NCBI GenBank assembly: GCA_035516175.1
Contig: DATJAO010000044.1
Location: forward strand, 1 to 49,826
Origin: DASPSR01 sp035516175
GTDB lineage: Bacteria > Nitrospirota > UBA9217
Length of the DNA stretch: 49,826 bases
Reading direction: 5' to 3'
This document shows, piece by piece, positions 23,858-32,514 of this stretch. Positions within the stretch are counted from its first letter, which is position 1. Each line of letters starts with the position of its first letter. The position numbers and the translations under genes are program-made. Below the pieces are notes generated by a model that worked only from the letters and a program-made list of their open reading frames with translations, did not search any database and was not told the origin of the DNA.

Positions 23858-26434
23858 TTAATGTTCGTGTACCTGAACGGCACCCTGCTTGCTTCGATTA
23901 TTGACCCACTTCATTACTTCGAACCATAGAATGCTCACGACACCCGCAACAAAGCAGATGAAGATGTCAAATGCGTGAAGGAACGAGAACCTGAATAGGT
24001 TTCGCAGAAAGGGAACGTAGAGTGCCAGCCCGAGAAAGGCCAGCGCCCCGCCCGTAACCCACCAGAGCGCGGCGTTTGGTGAGCGCAGAGTGTCCAGGAC
24101 GATCCGTGTCCACGAGCGGTTCGTGAAGATGAGCCCCAGGTTGGCGATAATGAGCGTCGTGAAGGTGAGAGCCCTGGCGTCTTCTTCGCTCTGTCCCCGC
24201 TTGAGGGAAATAACGAAGACCCCCAAAAGTATGATCATCACGCTCAGTCCCTGGAGCAGGCTTATCCCCACGGTCCGCGTCCCGAACAGCTGCGCATCGG
24301 GCCTGCGCGGTGGGCGGGTCATCACGTCCGCCTCTTCGGGCTCGGCCTCGAACACCACGGAACAGGCCGGGTCGATGATCAGCTCGAGAAACACGATATG
24401 CACGGGAAGAAGCACGAGGGGCCACTTGAACAGTACCGGGAGGAGCGACATGCCTGCGATGGGCACATGCACGGCGAAGATGTAGGCAATTGCTTTCCTG
24501 AGGTTATCAAAGATCCGCCTGCCCATTCGTACGGCCTGCACGATGGATGCGAAATCGTCGTCGAGCAGAACGAGCGCCGAGGCCTCACGCGCCACATCCG
24601 TGCCGCGCCCGCCCATGGCAATGCCGATGTGCGCAGACCTGAGTGCCGGCGCATCGTTCACGCCGTCGCCCGTCATGGCCACGACCTCGCCAATGGCCTT
24701 GAGCGCGTTCACGATTCTGAGCTTCTGTTCGGGCACGACCCGAGCAAATATGTTCACGTTCTTGATACGACGCTGGAGTTCCCCGTCGTCCATGCCGTCC
24801 AACTCCAGCCCGGTGACGAGTTGGTCCACAGTCTTTAGGCCGATCTTACGCGCGATATGTGCGGCCGTTCCCGCATAATCTCCAGTGATCATTACGACCC
24901 GGATGCCCGCCGTATAACACTCCTTCACCGCCTCTGCCACGCCCGACCGCACGGGGTCGGCAAGCCCCACGAGCCCCAGGAACTCAAATGTAAAATCGTG
25001 CTGCTCTCCGGGCAGCTCCGTGGTCGTGAAATGCGACTTCGCCACGCCGAGTATGCGCAGGCCATTCATCGCCATGGTCTCAACGGACTTTGCAAGCTCC
25101 TGCTTCTGTCCTTCGCTGAAATGGCACAGATCGGCAATGGCCTCAGGCGCCCCTTTGGCCGCTATCACATACTCATCTCCTTTGGGAGACTTCCAGACGT
25201 GAGACAGTGCCATCAGGCTGTTCGACAGTGGATATTCACGCACCAGTGTCCAGTCGTCGTGCATATGCTCGGTGCTTGCAAGGTAGTGGTCGCCGAGTTC
25301 CTTGAAGGCTTTCTCCATGGGCTCAAAGGGGTCCTTCTGGCTTGCAAGGATGCTGAACTCCACTATCTCATGAAAATTTTCAGGGATGCCCGGCTTGTTC
25401 AGATAATCCACCGTATAGAAATCTCCGTTCACATAAATCGTGTGGACCGACATGCGGTTCTGTGTCAGTGTGCCCGTCTTGTCCACGCAAAGGACCGTGG
25501 CAGAGCCTAGAGTCTCGACGGCCGGTACGCGCCGGGTGAGCACCCTCTTCTGCGATATCCGCCAGGCGCCCAAAGCGAGAAAAATCGTGAGTACCACAGG
25601 AAATTCTTCCGGAAGAAGCGCCATGGCGAGCGTAATGCCCGCAAGAAATCCGTTGAGCCAGCTCCCTCTTGTAAGCCCGTAGACGATTATAACGAGGGCG
25701 CACACGGAGAGTCCGGCCAATGCCAGTTCGCGCACAATCTTCCGCGTTTCTCTCTGGAGCTGGGTCTCTTCGAGTTCCACGCTCTGAAGCGCTTTCCCGA
25801 TCCTCCCCATCTCGGTGTTACCCGCCGTGGCCTGCACCGTAGCGATCCCTTGCCCTTTCACGATCAGCGTTCCGGAATACACGCAAGGGCGGTCCTCGCC
25901 TCCAGGCGTGACCATTTCCGTTATACCGGCGCATGCGGTCTTCCGCACGGGCGCCGATTCACCCGTTAAAAGCGACTCGTCGACTGAAAGGTTTATGCAG
26001 GACAGGAGTACGGCATCCGCCGGCACGCGGTCGCCTTCATTCAAAACGATGATGTCGCCCCGCACCACGTCGCGACCGGGAATACGCTTCTGCATGCCGC
26101 CCCGGATGACCATCGCACGAGGGCTCGACAGGTCGCGGAGCGCTTCAATCGCACGCTCTGTCTTGCGCTCCTGGTACAGCGTAATGCCGATCACCACAAT
26201 GACGAAGCCAAGCAGCATGAGCGCTTCCTGCATGTCCCCGAGGATGAGATAGATGATGCCGCAGGCCACGAGCAAGATGAACATCGGCTCTCGCACCACA
26301 TCGATGGCAATGGCAAAGATACTGCGCTGCTTCGCCGAGGGTAGTTCGTTGTAGCCCTCGCGCTTCAGCCGTTCTTCTGATTCCTGCTCGGAGAGGCCGA
26401 TAATGGAGTTGATATCGAATGAAGTGGACAGCAT
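23858..26434 (-). CDS. P2-type cation-transporting ATPase (SERCA/PMR1-like)
   Basis: An 858-aa P-type ATPase with a ten-helix layout. The N-terminal domain reads GLSEQESEERLKREGYNELPS. The actuator motif is SVDESLLTGESAPV, phosphorylation is at D318 (VDKTGTLTQNR), and MITGDYAGTA and MTGDGVNDAPALRSAHIGIAMG complete the catalytic site. M4 has PEEFPVVLTI, and M6 has a D in IDPACSVVFEAEP, positions that in Ca2+ ATPases bind the ion. It is most likely a Ca2+ or Mn2+ exporter; the ion cannot be proved. A weak AAGAGAA stands before the ATG at 26434. Confidence 0.88.
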   Translation of the reverse strand: MLSTSFDINSIIGLSEQESEERLKREGYNELPSAKQRSIFAIAIDVVREPMFILLVACGIIYLILGDMQEALMLLGFVIVVIGITLYQERKTERAIEALRDLSSPRAMVIRGGMQKRIPGRDVVRGDIIVLNEGDRVPADAVLLSCINLSVDESLLTGESAPVRKTACAGITEMVTPGGEDRPCVYSGTLIVKGQGIATVQATAGNTEMGRIGKALQSVELEETQLQRETRKIVRELALAGLSVCALVIIVYGLTRGSWLNGFLAGITLAMALLPEEFPVVLTIFLALGAWRISQKRVLTRRVPAVETLGSATVLCVDKTGTLTQNRMSVHTIYVNGDFYTVDYLNKPGIPENFHEIVEFSILASQKDPFEPMEKAFKELGDHYLASTEHMHDDWTLVREYPLSNSLMALSHVWKSPKGDEYVIAAKGAPEAIADLCHFSEGQKQELAKSVETMAMNGLRILGVAKSHFTTTELPGEQHDFTFEFLGLVGLADPVRSGVAEAVKECYTAGIRVVMITGDYAGTAAHIARKIGLKTVDQLVTGLELDGMDDGELQRRIKNVNIFARVVPEQKLRIVNALKAIGEVVAMTGDGVNDAPALRSAHIGIAMGGRGTDVAREASALVLLDDDFASIVQAVRMGRRIFDNLRKAIAYIFAVHVPIAGMSLLPVLFKWPLVLLPVHIVFLELIIDPACSVVFEAEPEEADVMTRPPRRPDAQLFGTRTVGISLLQGLSVMIILLGVFVISLKRGQSEEDARALTFTTLIIANLGLIFTNRSWTRIVLDTLRSPNAALWWVTGGALAFLGLALYVPFLRNLFRFSFLHAFDIFICFVAGVVSILWFEVMKWVNNRSKQGAVQVHEH

Positions 26435-26623
26435 GTTCTCTTGTGGTGGAATAATGGTCAGATTTTTTCAAAGTATACCTAAACAGCCTTGAATTGGAAA
26501 GGGATTTTTCTTTCGCAGGGACAGGGGATGTGATCAGGAAACGTCGGCTTGTTCATCTAAGGATAGTGCTATAATGAAAAAAGTGAGAGGGAGACCATCC
26601 TGTAAAAAGGGAGATACCACGAT

Positions 26624-26839
26624 ATGGAATTTGTATCGAAATTGCCGTGGGGGCTCGTCATTCTTGCATGCCTCACGCTAGGGCTCGCCCCGTTCAGCCC
26701 GCCGCACATCTGGGAGAAGCTCCAAATGCTTGCGAAAGGCCAGCTTGTAAGGCCGATCGACTGGCTTGACTTTGTACTCCACGGAACGCCTTGGGTGCTG
26801 CTTATCCTCAAAGGGATTGGATCACTCGCTCAGAAATGA
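26624..26839 (+). CDS. Small two-helix membrane protein
   Basis: A 71-aa protein with two hydrophobic segments (LPWGLVILACLTLGLAP and TPWVLLILKGIGSL) separated by HIWEKLQMLAKGQLVRPIDWLD. I recognise this pattern from small conserved proteins in Nitrospirota and Desulfobacterota that databases sometimes call RND transporter; the size makes that label unsuitable. GGGAG lies about 11 nt before the ATG and TATAAT at 26570-26575 could be its -10 box. Its role is unknown. Confidence 0.75.
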   Translation: MEFVSKLPWGLVILACLTLGLAPFSPPHIWEKLQMLAKGQLVRPIDWLDFVLHGTPWVLLILKGIGSLAQK

Positions 26840-26840
26840 C

Positions 26841-27023
26841 ATGAAGCCGTCCGTAGACAGCAGTGCTTTGGATCAACTGGAACCATTTTTAAAACAGGAG
26901 ATCGCTTGGTCAACGTCACCCGACTTACGATTCCTCCGAACTTGCCGATCAACTTATGACCCGAATATTAAGCCAAATTTATTTTTTCTCTCATCCGGTA
27001 ATATTTATGCAACTCTTCGGTGA
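26841..27023 (+). CDS. Possible small ORF, doubtful
   Basis: A 60-codon frame begins 1 nt after the stop of the small membrane protein, so translation could be coupled. It encodes MKPSVDSSALDQLEPFLKQE and overlaps the last 56 bp of the convergent AOR gene. I do not recognise it, and its final third is antisense to AOR. It may be chance. Confidence 0.25.
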   Translation: MKPSVDSSALDQLEPFLKQEIAWSTSPDLRFLRTCRSTYDPNIKPNLFFLSSGNIYATLR

Positions 27024-28671
27024 ATCGCACCTTATCAATCGGCGGGATATCGATACCCCCGCCCGACGTGCCCGGTTCGGTGTAGAACCGCTCAGGTAGG
27101 AAATCGTCAGCTTTCGTGAAACCGTTCTCCCCATTAAATCGCCGCTCGGTCAGGATGATCTTCTCCCCTGACTTCATTAGTCCCTGTCCCGTGAACGTCA
27201 TGCCGGTCGCCGCCGCGAGCATCTGGGCATACTCCTCGATCGACGCCCCGAGGAACGCAAAGGCGCAGACAGCCAGCGAGTCAACTATCGCGTTGTTGTC
27301 CTCGGCGATCTTGATCATCCTTGCCTTACCATCGAAGCTGAAGCGGTCCACGGCTATGGGCTTGCGCAGGATCTCCTGGCTGATCGGATAGGCACGGAGA
27401 TGGCATCCTCCCCTGGTAGAAGTGCCGTAGGCAAGGGCAATGCCATAGGATCCGCGCGGGTCATAGGCCGGAAGTTCGAGACCTTTGACGCTCATCGAGA
27501 ACTGCGGTTTGCCGAGGGATGCGCATAGCCGTTTGGAGCCTTCGGCAAGCTGATTCCCCTCTGCCTCGCGATAGGCGGTCTTTCGGAGCGTATCGAGGAT
27601 CTCATCAGCTGCCAGAAATTTGCCGCGCGCCTCTCCATAGGCAGCAAAGGTGGCTGCCGCGGAGATGGTATCCATGCCGAAGTTATTACACAGGAGATTC
27701 GCCTTGATGATGGACTCGGCGTCGGAGTTCGCGTTCAAAGCCCCGAAGTGCGATAGCGTCTCGTACTCCGGCACGGGTCTTCCGCAGGATGTGAGTTTCT
27801 TACATTGGATGGGACAGATCGCGCAACCGTGCTTTTTAAAACCGAACCCCCTCTTCAGGCTCGGCCCGGAATAGGAACTCGCTTCGGGGAAAAAGGTCTT
27901 TTTGAAATTCTCCGTGGGAGCCATCTTGCGCTGGCCCACGATATCCACGAGCGTGGCAGTCCCGAATTCGCCGAGTCCCATCTCTCCCATGACCACAGGA
28001 GAAGCGCGCAGGAGCCGCATCACATCATCCTGTGCTTTCCTGAACGCCGACGAATCGGCAAGCGTGACCTTTTTCGCGCCATCCACTACAATGGCCTTCA
28101 GGTTCTTGACACCCATAACCGCTCCAAGGCCACCCCGGCCTGCTGAGTTGGCGCCGCCAATCATGATGTTCCCGAACCGTACTAGGTTCTCTCCTGCCGG
28201 GCCGATGCAGGCTGAAGTTCCTTCTGATTCTAACCGAGAGCTCGTTTCCTGGCAGCCTTTTCCCCAGAGCATTGATGCATCTCTGATCTCAACCCTGTCC
28301 TCCCTGATTGCGATAAAGACCGGTGCTTTTGCCTTACCGGTGACGACGAGGCAGTCGTAACCGGCTGCCTTGAGCTTTATCGGGAATGTCCCGCCGACCG
28401 AGGAATCCGTGATCGTACCGGTGAGCGGAGAGCGTGAGACCACGGACATGCGGGATGACGCCGGAGCGGGCGTGCCGCAGAGCGGACCCACGGCAAAGAT
28501 CAGAGGCATGCGGCTGTCATAAGGATCAAGCTTGAAAAAATCCTTCATCATTGCAACGCCGAGTCCTCTGCCCCCTATATGAGCAATGAGGTCCTGTTCA
28601 GAGAGGCTCTCGGTCCATATCTTCCCGGACGAGAGTTCGACATATAATGCCTTGCCGTGCCATGCATTCAT
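26968..28671 (-). CDS. Aldehyde:ferredoxin oxidoreductase
   Basis: A 567-aa tungsten or molybdenum bis-pyranopterin enzyme that oxidises aldehydes to acids with ferredoxin as acceptor. The N-terminal domain begins GKALYVELSSGKIW and has the pterin-binding GGRGLGVAMM and SPLTGTITDSSVGGTFPIKLKAAGYD. The [4Fe-4S] ligands are CAICPIQCKK (Cx2Cx3C) plus the distant cysteine in SLAVCAF. AGRGGLGAVMGVKNLKAIV is also diagnostic. The start at 28671 gives the normal family N-terminus; an upstream extension would cross the promoter. The -10 box TATCAT ends 6 nt before the ATG and there is no Shine-Dalgarno sequence, so the mRNA should be leaderless. It is slightly shorter than the typical 600 residues. 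Confidence 0.93.
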   Translation of the reverse strand: MNAWHGKALYVELSSGKIWTESLSEQDLIAHIGGRGLGVAMMKDFFKLDPYDSRMPLIFAVGPLCGTPAPASSRMSVVSRSPLTGTITDSSVGGTFPIKLKAAGYDCLVVTGKAKAPVFIAIREDRVEIRDASMLWGKGCQETSSRLESEGTSACIGPAGENLVRFGNIMIGGANSAGRGGLGAVMGVKNLKAIVVDGAKKVTLADSSAFRKAQDDVMRLLRASPVVMGEMGLGEFGTATLVDIVGQRKMAPTENFKKTFFPEASSYSGPSLKRGFGFKKHGCAICPIQCKKLTSCGRPVPEYETLSHFGALNANSDAESIIKANLLCNNFGMDTISAAATFAAYGEARGKFLAADEILDTLRKTAYREAEGNQLAEGSKRLCASLGKPQFSMSVKGLELPAYDPRGSYGIALAYGTSTRGGCHLRAYPISQEILRKPIAVDRFSFDGKARMIKIAEDNNAIVDSLAVCAFAFLGASIEEYAQMLAAATGMTFTGQGLMKSGEKIILTERRFNGENGFTKADDFLPERFYTEPGTSGGGIDIPPIDKVRFTEELHKYYRMREKINLA

Positions 28672-28677
28672 GGGAGA

Positions 28678-28707
28678 ATGATAATCCATTTGCAGTGTCA
28701 GGGTCAA
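28678..28707 (-). promoter_or_regulatory. Promoter of AOR, predicted leaderless
   Basis: Minus strand TTGACC (28702-28707), an 18-bp spacer and TATCAT (28678-28683), 6 nt before the ATG at 28671. Confidence 0.7.
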
Positions 28708-28860
28708 TGAAGAAATGCTGAACAGCAAAGCCTTTTGTCGCTGAAAGTCAGGGATCGCCATGGAAATACCATCTTAACTGTCAGTCTATTCATATTACTA
28801 TGCTTTGCGACAGGTACGGCTTCGCGATTAAATTCTCCGGATCATCACAGTACAATTCTT

Positions 28861-28889
28861 TTGACACTGGCCGTTATTCCCTTTATAAT
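28861..28889 (+). promoter_or_regulatory. Perfect-consensus promoter of gpsA, predicted leaderless
   Basis: TTGACA (28861-28866), a 17-bp spacer and TATAAT (28884-28889). The ATG at 28898 is only 8 nt beyond the -10 box, where transcription normally starts, and no Shine-Dalgarno sequence exists. Confidence 0.85.
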
Positions 28890-28897
28890 TCGTAATC

Positions 28898-29899
28898 ATG
28901 AGTGAAAAAATCGGCGTTATCGGCGCGGGTGCGTGGGGCACGGCGCTGTCCATGCTGCTCGCGGACAAGGGTCACGAAGTGACCCTCTGGATGTATGAAA
29001 AAGACCTTGCCGAAGAAACAGCACGTACGCGCGAAAATCGTGTCTACCTCCCGGGGTTTACCCTTCCCGAATCCATTCAAGTAACATCTTCTTTAGAAGC
29101 CGCTGCCAGGGACAAAGCCATCATTCTTTCCGTAGTTCCCTCCCACACGGTACGCGCGGTGTCCAGACAGTTTACTCCGTTCCTGTCGAGGGACGGCGTT
29201 ATCGTTAGCGCTTCGAAGGGCATAGAGATCGAAACGCTCATGCCGCTCTCGGAAGTGTTCAAAGACGTTCTGCCCGAGCAGTTCCATGACCGCCTCTGTA
29301 TCCTTTCGGGCCCAAGCTTTGCCAAAGAGGTGGCGCAAAAGATGCCAACGGCCGTATCCCTTGCTTCGTACGACCCAGTCATCGCCAAAAAAGTACAAAC
29401 GATCTTCAGCAACCCCTACTTCCGCATATATACCAATCCGGATGTCATCGGCGTTGAGCTTGCAGGATCGCTCAAAAACGTCGTTGCCATTGCTGCCGGC
29501 GTACTCGAGGGGATAGGCTACGGATATAATACGATGGCCGCACTTCTCACGCGAGGGCTCGCAGAAATGGCCCGTCTCGGTATCGCCATGGGCGGTCATC
29601 TGCATACCTTTTCAGGTCTCGCAGGCATGGGTGATCTGGTCCTCACCTGCACGGGAGGGTTGTCGAGGAACCGTACGCTCGGCGTTCGGATCGGCAAGGG
29701 GGAGAGATTAAACGACATCATGAGTGCGATGAAGACCGTTGCAGAAGGCGTCAAGACCGCCAGTGCCGCGCGGTACCTGGCAAGAAAATATAACGTGGAT
29801 ATGCCGATTGTAGATGAGGTCTATCAGCTCCTCTACGAAGGAAAGGACCCCAAACAGGCCGTGAAGGATCTGATGAACCGGGAGCTTAAGGATGAGTAA
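28898..29899 (+). CDS. gpsA: NAD(P)H-dependent glycerol-3-phosphate dehydrogenase
   Basis: A 333-aa cytosolic enzyme that reduces dihydroxyacetone phosphate to sn-glycerol-3-phosphate for phospholipid synthesis. The nucleotide fold is IGVIGAGAWGTALSMLLADKGHEVTLW; SGPSFAKEVAQKMPTAV and VELAGSLKNVVAIAAGVLEGIGYG hold the catalytic lysine and substrate-binding residues; GLAGMGDLVLTCTGGLSRN is the family signature. Full length. Its mRNA is predicted to begin at the start codon. Confidence 0.97.
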   Translation: MSEKIGVIGAGAWGTALSMLLADKGHEVTLWMYEKDLAEETARTRENRVYLPGFTLPESIQVTSSLEAAARDKAIILSVVPSHTVRAVSRQFTPFLSRDGVIVSASKGIEIETLMPLSEVFKDVLPEQFHDRLCILSGPSFAKEVAQKMPTAVSLASYDPVIAKKVQTIFSNPYFRIYTNPDVIGVELAGSLKNVVAIAAGVLEGIGYGYNTMAALLTRGLAEMARLGIAMGGHLHTFSGLAGMGDLVLTCTGGLSRNRTLGVRIGKGERLNDIMSAMKTVAEGVKTASAARYLARKYNVDMPIVDEVYQLLYEGKDPKQAVKDLMNRELKDE

Positions 29900-30039
29900 C
29901 CCGTTTTAGCCAGGGATAACCGGGATCATCATTACTAAAAGATTGAGGGGAAAGGGTGAACATGGAGAAAGGGAGAAGGAAACCGCAGCGGGGATATTTT
30001 ATCCTCATCTCACCACATCCTCAATTTCTCCTTTGGTTT

Positions 30040-30045
30040 TATACT
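30040..30045 (+). promoter_or_regulatory. Possible -10 box of larB
   Basis: TATACT ends 7 nt before the larB ATG (30053), and no Shine-Dalgarno sequence is present. No convincing -35 box is seen, so this is a weaker example of the leaderless geometry found elsewhere in the window. Confidence 0.4.
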
Positions 30046-30052
30046 TTATATC

Positions 30053-30808
30053 ATGAATAAATCAGACCTCACAAAACTTCTCCAGAGCCTCCGCGCAGGG
30101 AAAATAGACGTTGAGAAAGCGCTCAATCGGCTCAAGCACCTGCCATTCGAGGACGTGTCCTACGCCCACATCGACCATCACCGCAATCTGCGTCATGGCA
30201 TGCCCGAGGTCATCTACTGCGAAGGCAAGACGCTCGACCAGGTTGTAGGCATTACTAAGCGCCTGCTCAAGGCCGGCAGTGACGTCCTCGCCACCCGCGC
30301 CTCGGAAAGTCTGTACAAGGCCATCAAGAAGCTCGACCGCCGCGCCGTGTATCATCAGGCTTCGCGGGCTATCGTGGTCCAGCATAGGGTGCAGAGGCTC
30401 ACCTCAGGCGTGATCCTGGTCCTGACTGCCGGCACGTCGGACATTCCCGTCGCCCAGGAAGCTGCCGTCACTGCCGGAATGCTTGGCAGCACGGTGCAGA
30501 CAGTGTATGATGTGGGCGTAGCCGGCCTCCACCGCGTTCTCAGCAAAAGAGAAATCCTCGATGCCGCCAGAGTGATCGTCGTCGTCGCGGGTATGGACGG
30601 TGCTCTCCCATCGGTCGTGGGAGGACTGGTAGACAAGCCCGTGATCGCTGTACCCACGAGCGTGGGCTACGGCGCGGGGTTCCAGGGACTTGCTCCGCTC
30701 CTTACCATGCTCAACTCCTGCGCCTCGGGGATCGCCGTGATGAACATTGACAACGGCTTTGGCGCCGGTGTGCTGGCACATAGGATCAACATCATCGGAG
30801 AACGTTAA
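30053..30808 (+). CDS. larB: LarB: P2CMN synthase (NaAD carboxylase/hydrolase) for the nickel-pincer cofactor
   Basis: A 251-aa enzyme that carboxylates and hydrolyses nicotinic acid adenine dinucleotide to pyridinium-3,5-biscarboxylic acid mononucleotide, the first step to the nickel-pincer nucleotide of lactate racemase and related enzymes. The C-terminal half is PurE-like: LTAGTSDIPVAQEAAVTAGMLG, YDVGVAGLHRVLS, VVVAGMDGALPSVVGGLVDKPVIAVPTSVGYGAG. The N-terminal region has EDVSYAHIDHHRNLRHGMPEVIYCEGKT, typical of LarB. larC follows 428 bp downstream; larE and larA are not in the window. Confidence 0.93.
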   Translation: MNKSDLTKLLQSLRAGKIDVEKALNRLKHLPFEDVSYAHIDHHRNLRHGMPEVIYCEGKTLDQVVGITKRLLKAGSDVLATRASESLYKAIKKLDRRAVYHQASRAIVVQHRVQRLTSGVILVLTAGTSDIPVAQEAAVTAGMLGSTVQTVYDVGVAGLHRVLSKREILDAARVIVVVAGMDGALPSVVGGLVDKPVIAVPTSVGYGAGFQGLAPLLTMLNSCASGIAVMNIDNGFGAGVLAHRINIIGER

Positions 30809-31236
30809 CCCTTAGCCGCCGTTGCGAGCAGCAGCTCGACCAAGCAATCTCGCATTTTGTATGGGCAAATAATATGTCATCTCCATCATAGCCAATTAAG
30901 GTCTTTCCGTCCTCAACACTAGCGTTACAAACATTTTAAAGCAGCGTGTTTATCAGCGCCAAGGGAAGGATGCAGATGGCTTTTTACACAAATACGACGT
31001 CTCAATACTTTGATTGTTATCAAAAGCCAAAACTGCGTTTGCGGCCCTTGCCAGGGAAAAACAGATCGATGGCGATTCGAGGGAGGTAAAAGATAGAATT
31101 GATCAACAGTTTGAATCCTGACTGGAAGGATTTATACGATAGTTTATAGTACGATATAACTTACATCAAGATCAACTACGAGATTGCTCCGCTATGCATG
31201 CAATGACTGTATAAAAGCGATTGTGGAATAAATATT
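30809..31236. other. Intergenic stretch of about 430 bp between larB and larC
   Basis: It starts with a short palindromic repeat (30822-30851). The rest is AT-rich and shows fragments that look coding but are broken. One is a 32-codon frame ending at TGA 31119-31121 that reads AKTAFAALAREKQIDGDSRE; after another stop DWKDLYDSL and YDITYIKINYEIAPL follow. No complete gene or clear ribosome-binding site is visible, so it may hold the remnant of a lost gene. Confidence 0.4.
30822..30851. repeat. Dispersed palindromic repeat, copy 1
   Basis: TTGCGAGCAGCAGCTCG followed by ACCAAGCAATCTC resembles the widespread intergenic repeat with TTGCGAG at one end and GCAATCTC at the other. It contains the small hairpin CGAGC-AGCA-GCTCG. 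Confidence 0.5.
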
Positions 31237-32412
31237 ATGAGAACTGTTTACTTTGACTGTTTTTCCGGCATATCCGGCGACATGACCCTAGGTGCGCTCG
31301 TGGACGCGGGCGTGAGCATCGATGCCCTACGCGCAGGGCTCTCAAAGCTCAGCCTTCCTGGCTACGAGCTCAAGGTCGAGAAGGTCAACCGTTCCGGTAT
31401 TGCCGCAACTAAAGCCCACGTGATCATCGACCGGAAGGATCAGAAATCACGGCATCTTTCCGATATCTTGGACATTATTGAAGGCTCTTCCCTGTCACCG
31501 ACAGTGAAAGAGAAAAGTAGCCTTATCTTCAAGAGGATGGCCGCTGCCGAGGCCAAGGTACACGGCACAATACCTGATGAGATCCATTTTCACGAAGTGG
31601 GGGCCGTCGACGCCGTCGTAGACATCGTGGGCTCGGTCATAGGTCTGGATCTCCTGGAAATCACACAAATAATTGCGTCCGCTGTCAACGTCGGCTCCGG
31701 AACCGTACATACCTCTCACGGGATCTTTCCCATACCCGCTCCTGCTACGGCAGAACTGCTCAAAGGCATCCCCTTTTACCAATCCTCCACGCAGTTCGAG
31801 CTTGCCACCCCCACCGGCGCGGCCATCATCAGCACGCTGAGCAAATCCTTTGGCCCCCTTCCAGCGATGAAAGTTGACCGCATAGCCTATGGCGCGGGTG
31901 ATAAGGACTTCCCCGACAGGCCGAACATCCTGAGGCTCATGATCGGAGAGCTAGCTGCAAACTACGAAGAAGACACGTCGATCGTGATCGAGACGAACAT
32001 TGACGACATGAGCCCGCAGGTCTATGATTATATCATCGAGAGGCTCATGGAACAGGGCGCGCAAGATGTCTATCTTTCACCGATCATCATGAAAAAAGGG
32101 AGGCCAGCGATCCTGCTCTCGGTGCTTACGGAAAGGTCAAAGACTGATGCTCTTCTTGATATCGTTTTCCATGAAACCACGAGCATTGGTGCCCGTATCC
32201 ATGAAGTGGGCAGAAAGAAACTGAGCCGCGAGATCAAGGAAGTGGACACGATCTACGGGAGAGTCGGGGTCAAGATAAGCAGGCGCGGCAAAGAAATCCT
32301 CACCGTAACGCCGGAATATGACGATTGCCGTAGAATCGCGGAAGAGAAAAAGGTGCCGCTGAAAAAAGTTATGGAAGAAGCAAAAAAACAATTTCTCAAC
32401 ACTGAATCCTGA
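31237..32412 (+). CDS. larC: LarC: nickel insertion protein for the pincer cofactor
   Basis: A 391-aa CTP-dependent cyclometallase that inserts nickel into pyridinium-3,5-bisthiocarboxylic acid mononucleotide. It starts with the diagnostic MRTVYFDCFSGISGDMTLGAL, then DEIHFHEVGAVDAVVDIVG with histidines for metal handling and HTSHGIFPIPAPATAELL. The second half contains ETNIDDMSPQVYDYI, LSPIIMKKGRPAILLSVL and FHETTSIGARIHEVGRKKL. Unlike the Lactobacillus gene, which needs a programmed frameshift, both halves are here in one continuous frame. No Shine-Dalgarno sequence stands before ATG 31237. The final step of a pathway shared with LarB; the apo-enzyme served is not in the window. Confidence 0.94.
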   Translation: MRTVYFDCFSGISGDMTLGALVDAGVSIDALRAGLSKLSLPGYELKVEKVNRSGIAATKAHVIIDRKDQKSRHLSDILDIIEGSSLSPTVKEKSSLIFKRMAAAEAKVHGTIPDEIHFHEVGAVDAVVDIVGSVIGLDLLEITQIIASAVNVGSGTVHTSHGIFPIPAPATAELLKGIPFYQSSTQFELATPTGAAIISTLSKSFGPLPAMKVDRIAYGAGDKDFPDRPNILRLMIGELAANYEEDTSIVIETNIDDMSPQVYDYIIERLMEQGAQDVYLSPIIMKKGRPAILLSVLTERSKTDALLDIVFHETTSIGARIHEVGRKKLSREIKEVDTIYGRVGVKISRRGKEILTVTPEYDDCRRIAEEKKVPLKKVMEEAKKQFLNTES

Positions 32413-32514
32413 TTTCTCCTTAAATTTGAAAATCATATAATCAAAATTGTTTTGGATATAGATATTCGTGATCATTCATGATTGCGAGATCGAATTTCAG
32501 CTGAAAGGAGTTTC

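Noticed and set aside
26624..26839. RND transporter annotation for the 71-aa protein
   Set aside because: Two helices and 71 residues cannot be an RND pump of about 1000 residues; kept as small membrane protein of unknown function.
30840..30925. Minus-strand frame reading EDGKTLIGYDGDDILFAHTK
   Set aside because: It looks protein-like but has no start, runs into the palindromic repeat, and spans fewer than 30 codons; too weak to call.
31237..32412. Programmed frameshift in larC as in Lactobacillus
   Set aside because: Both halves are already in one continuous frame.
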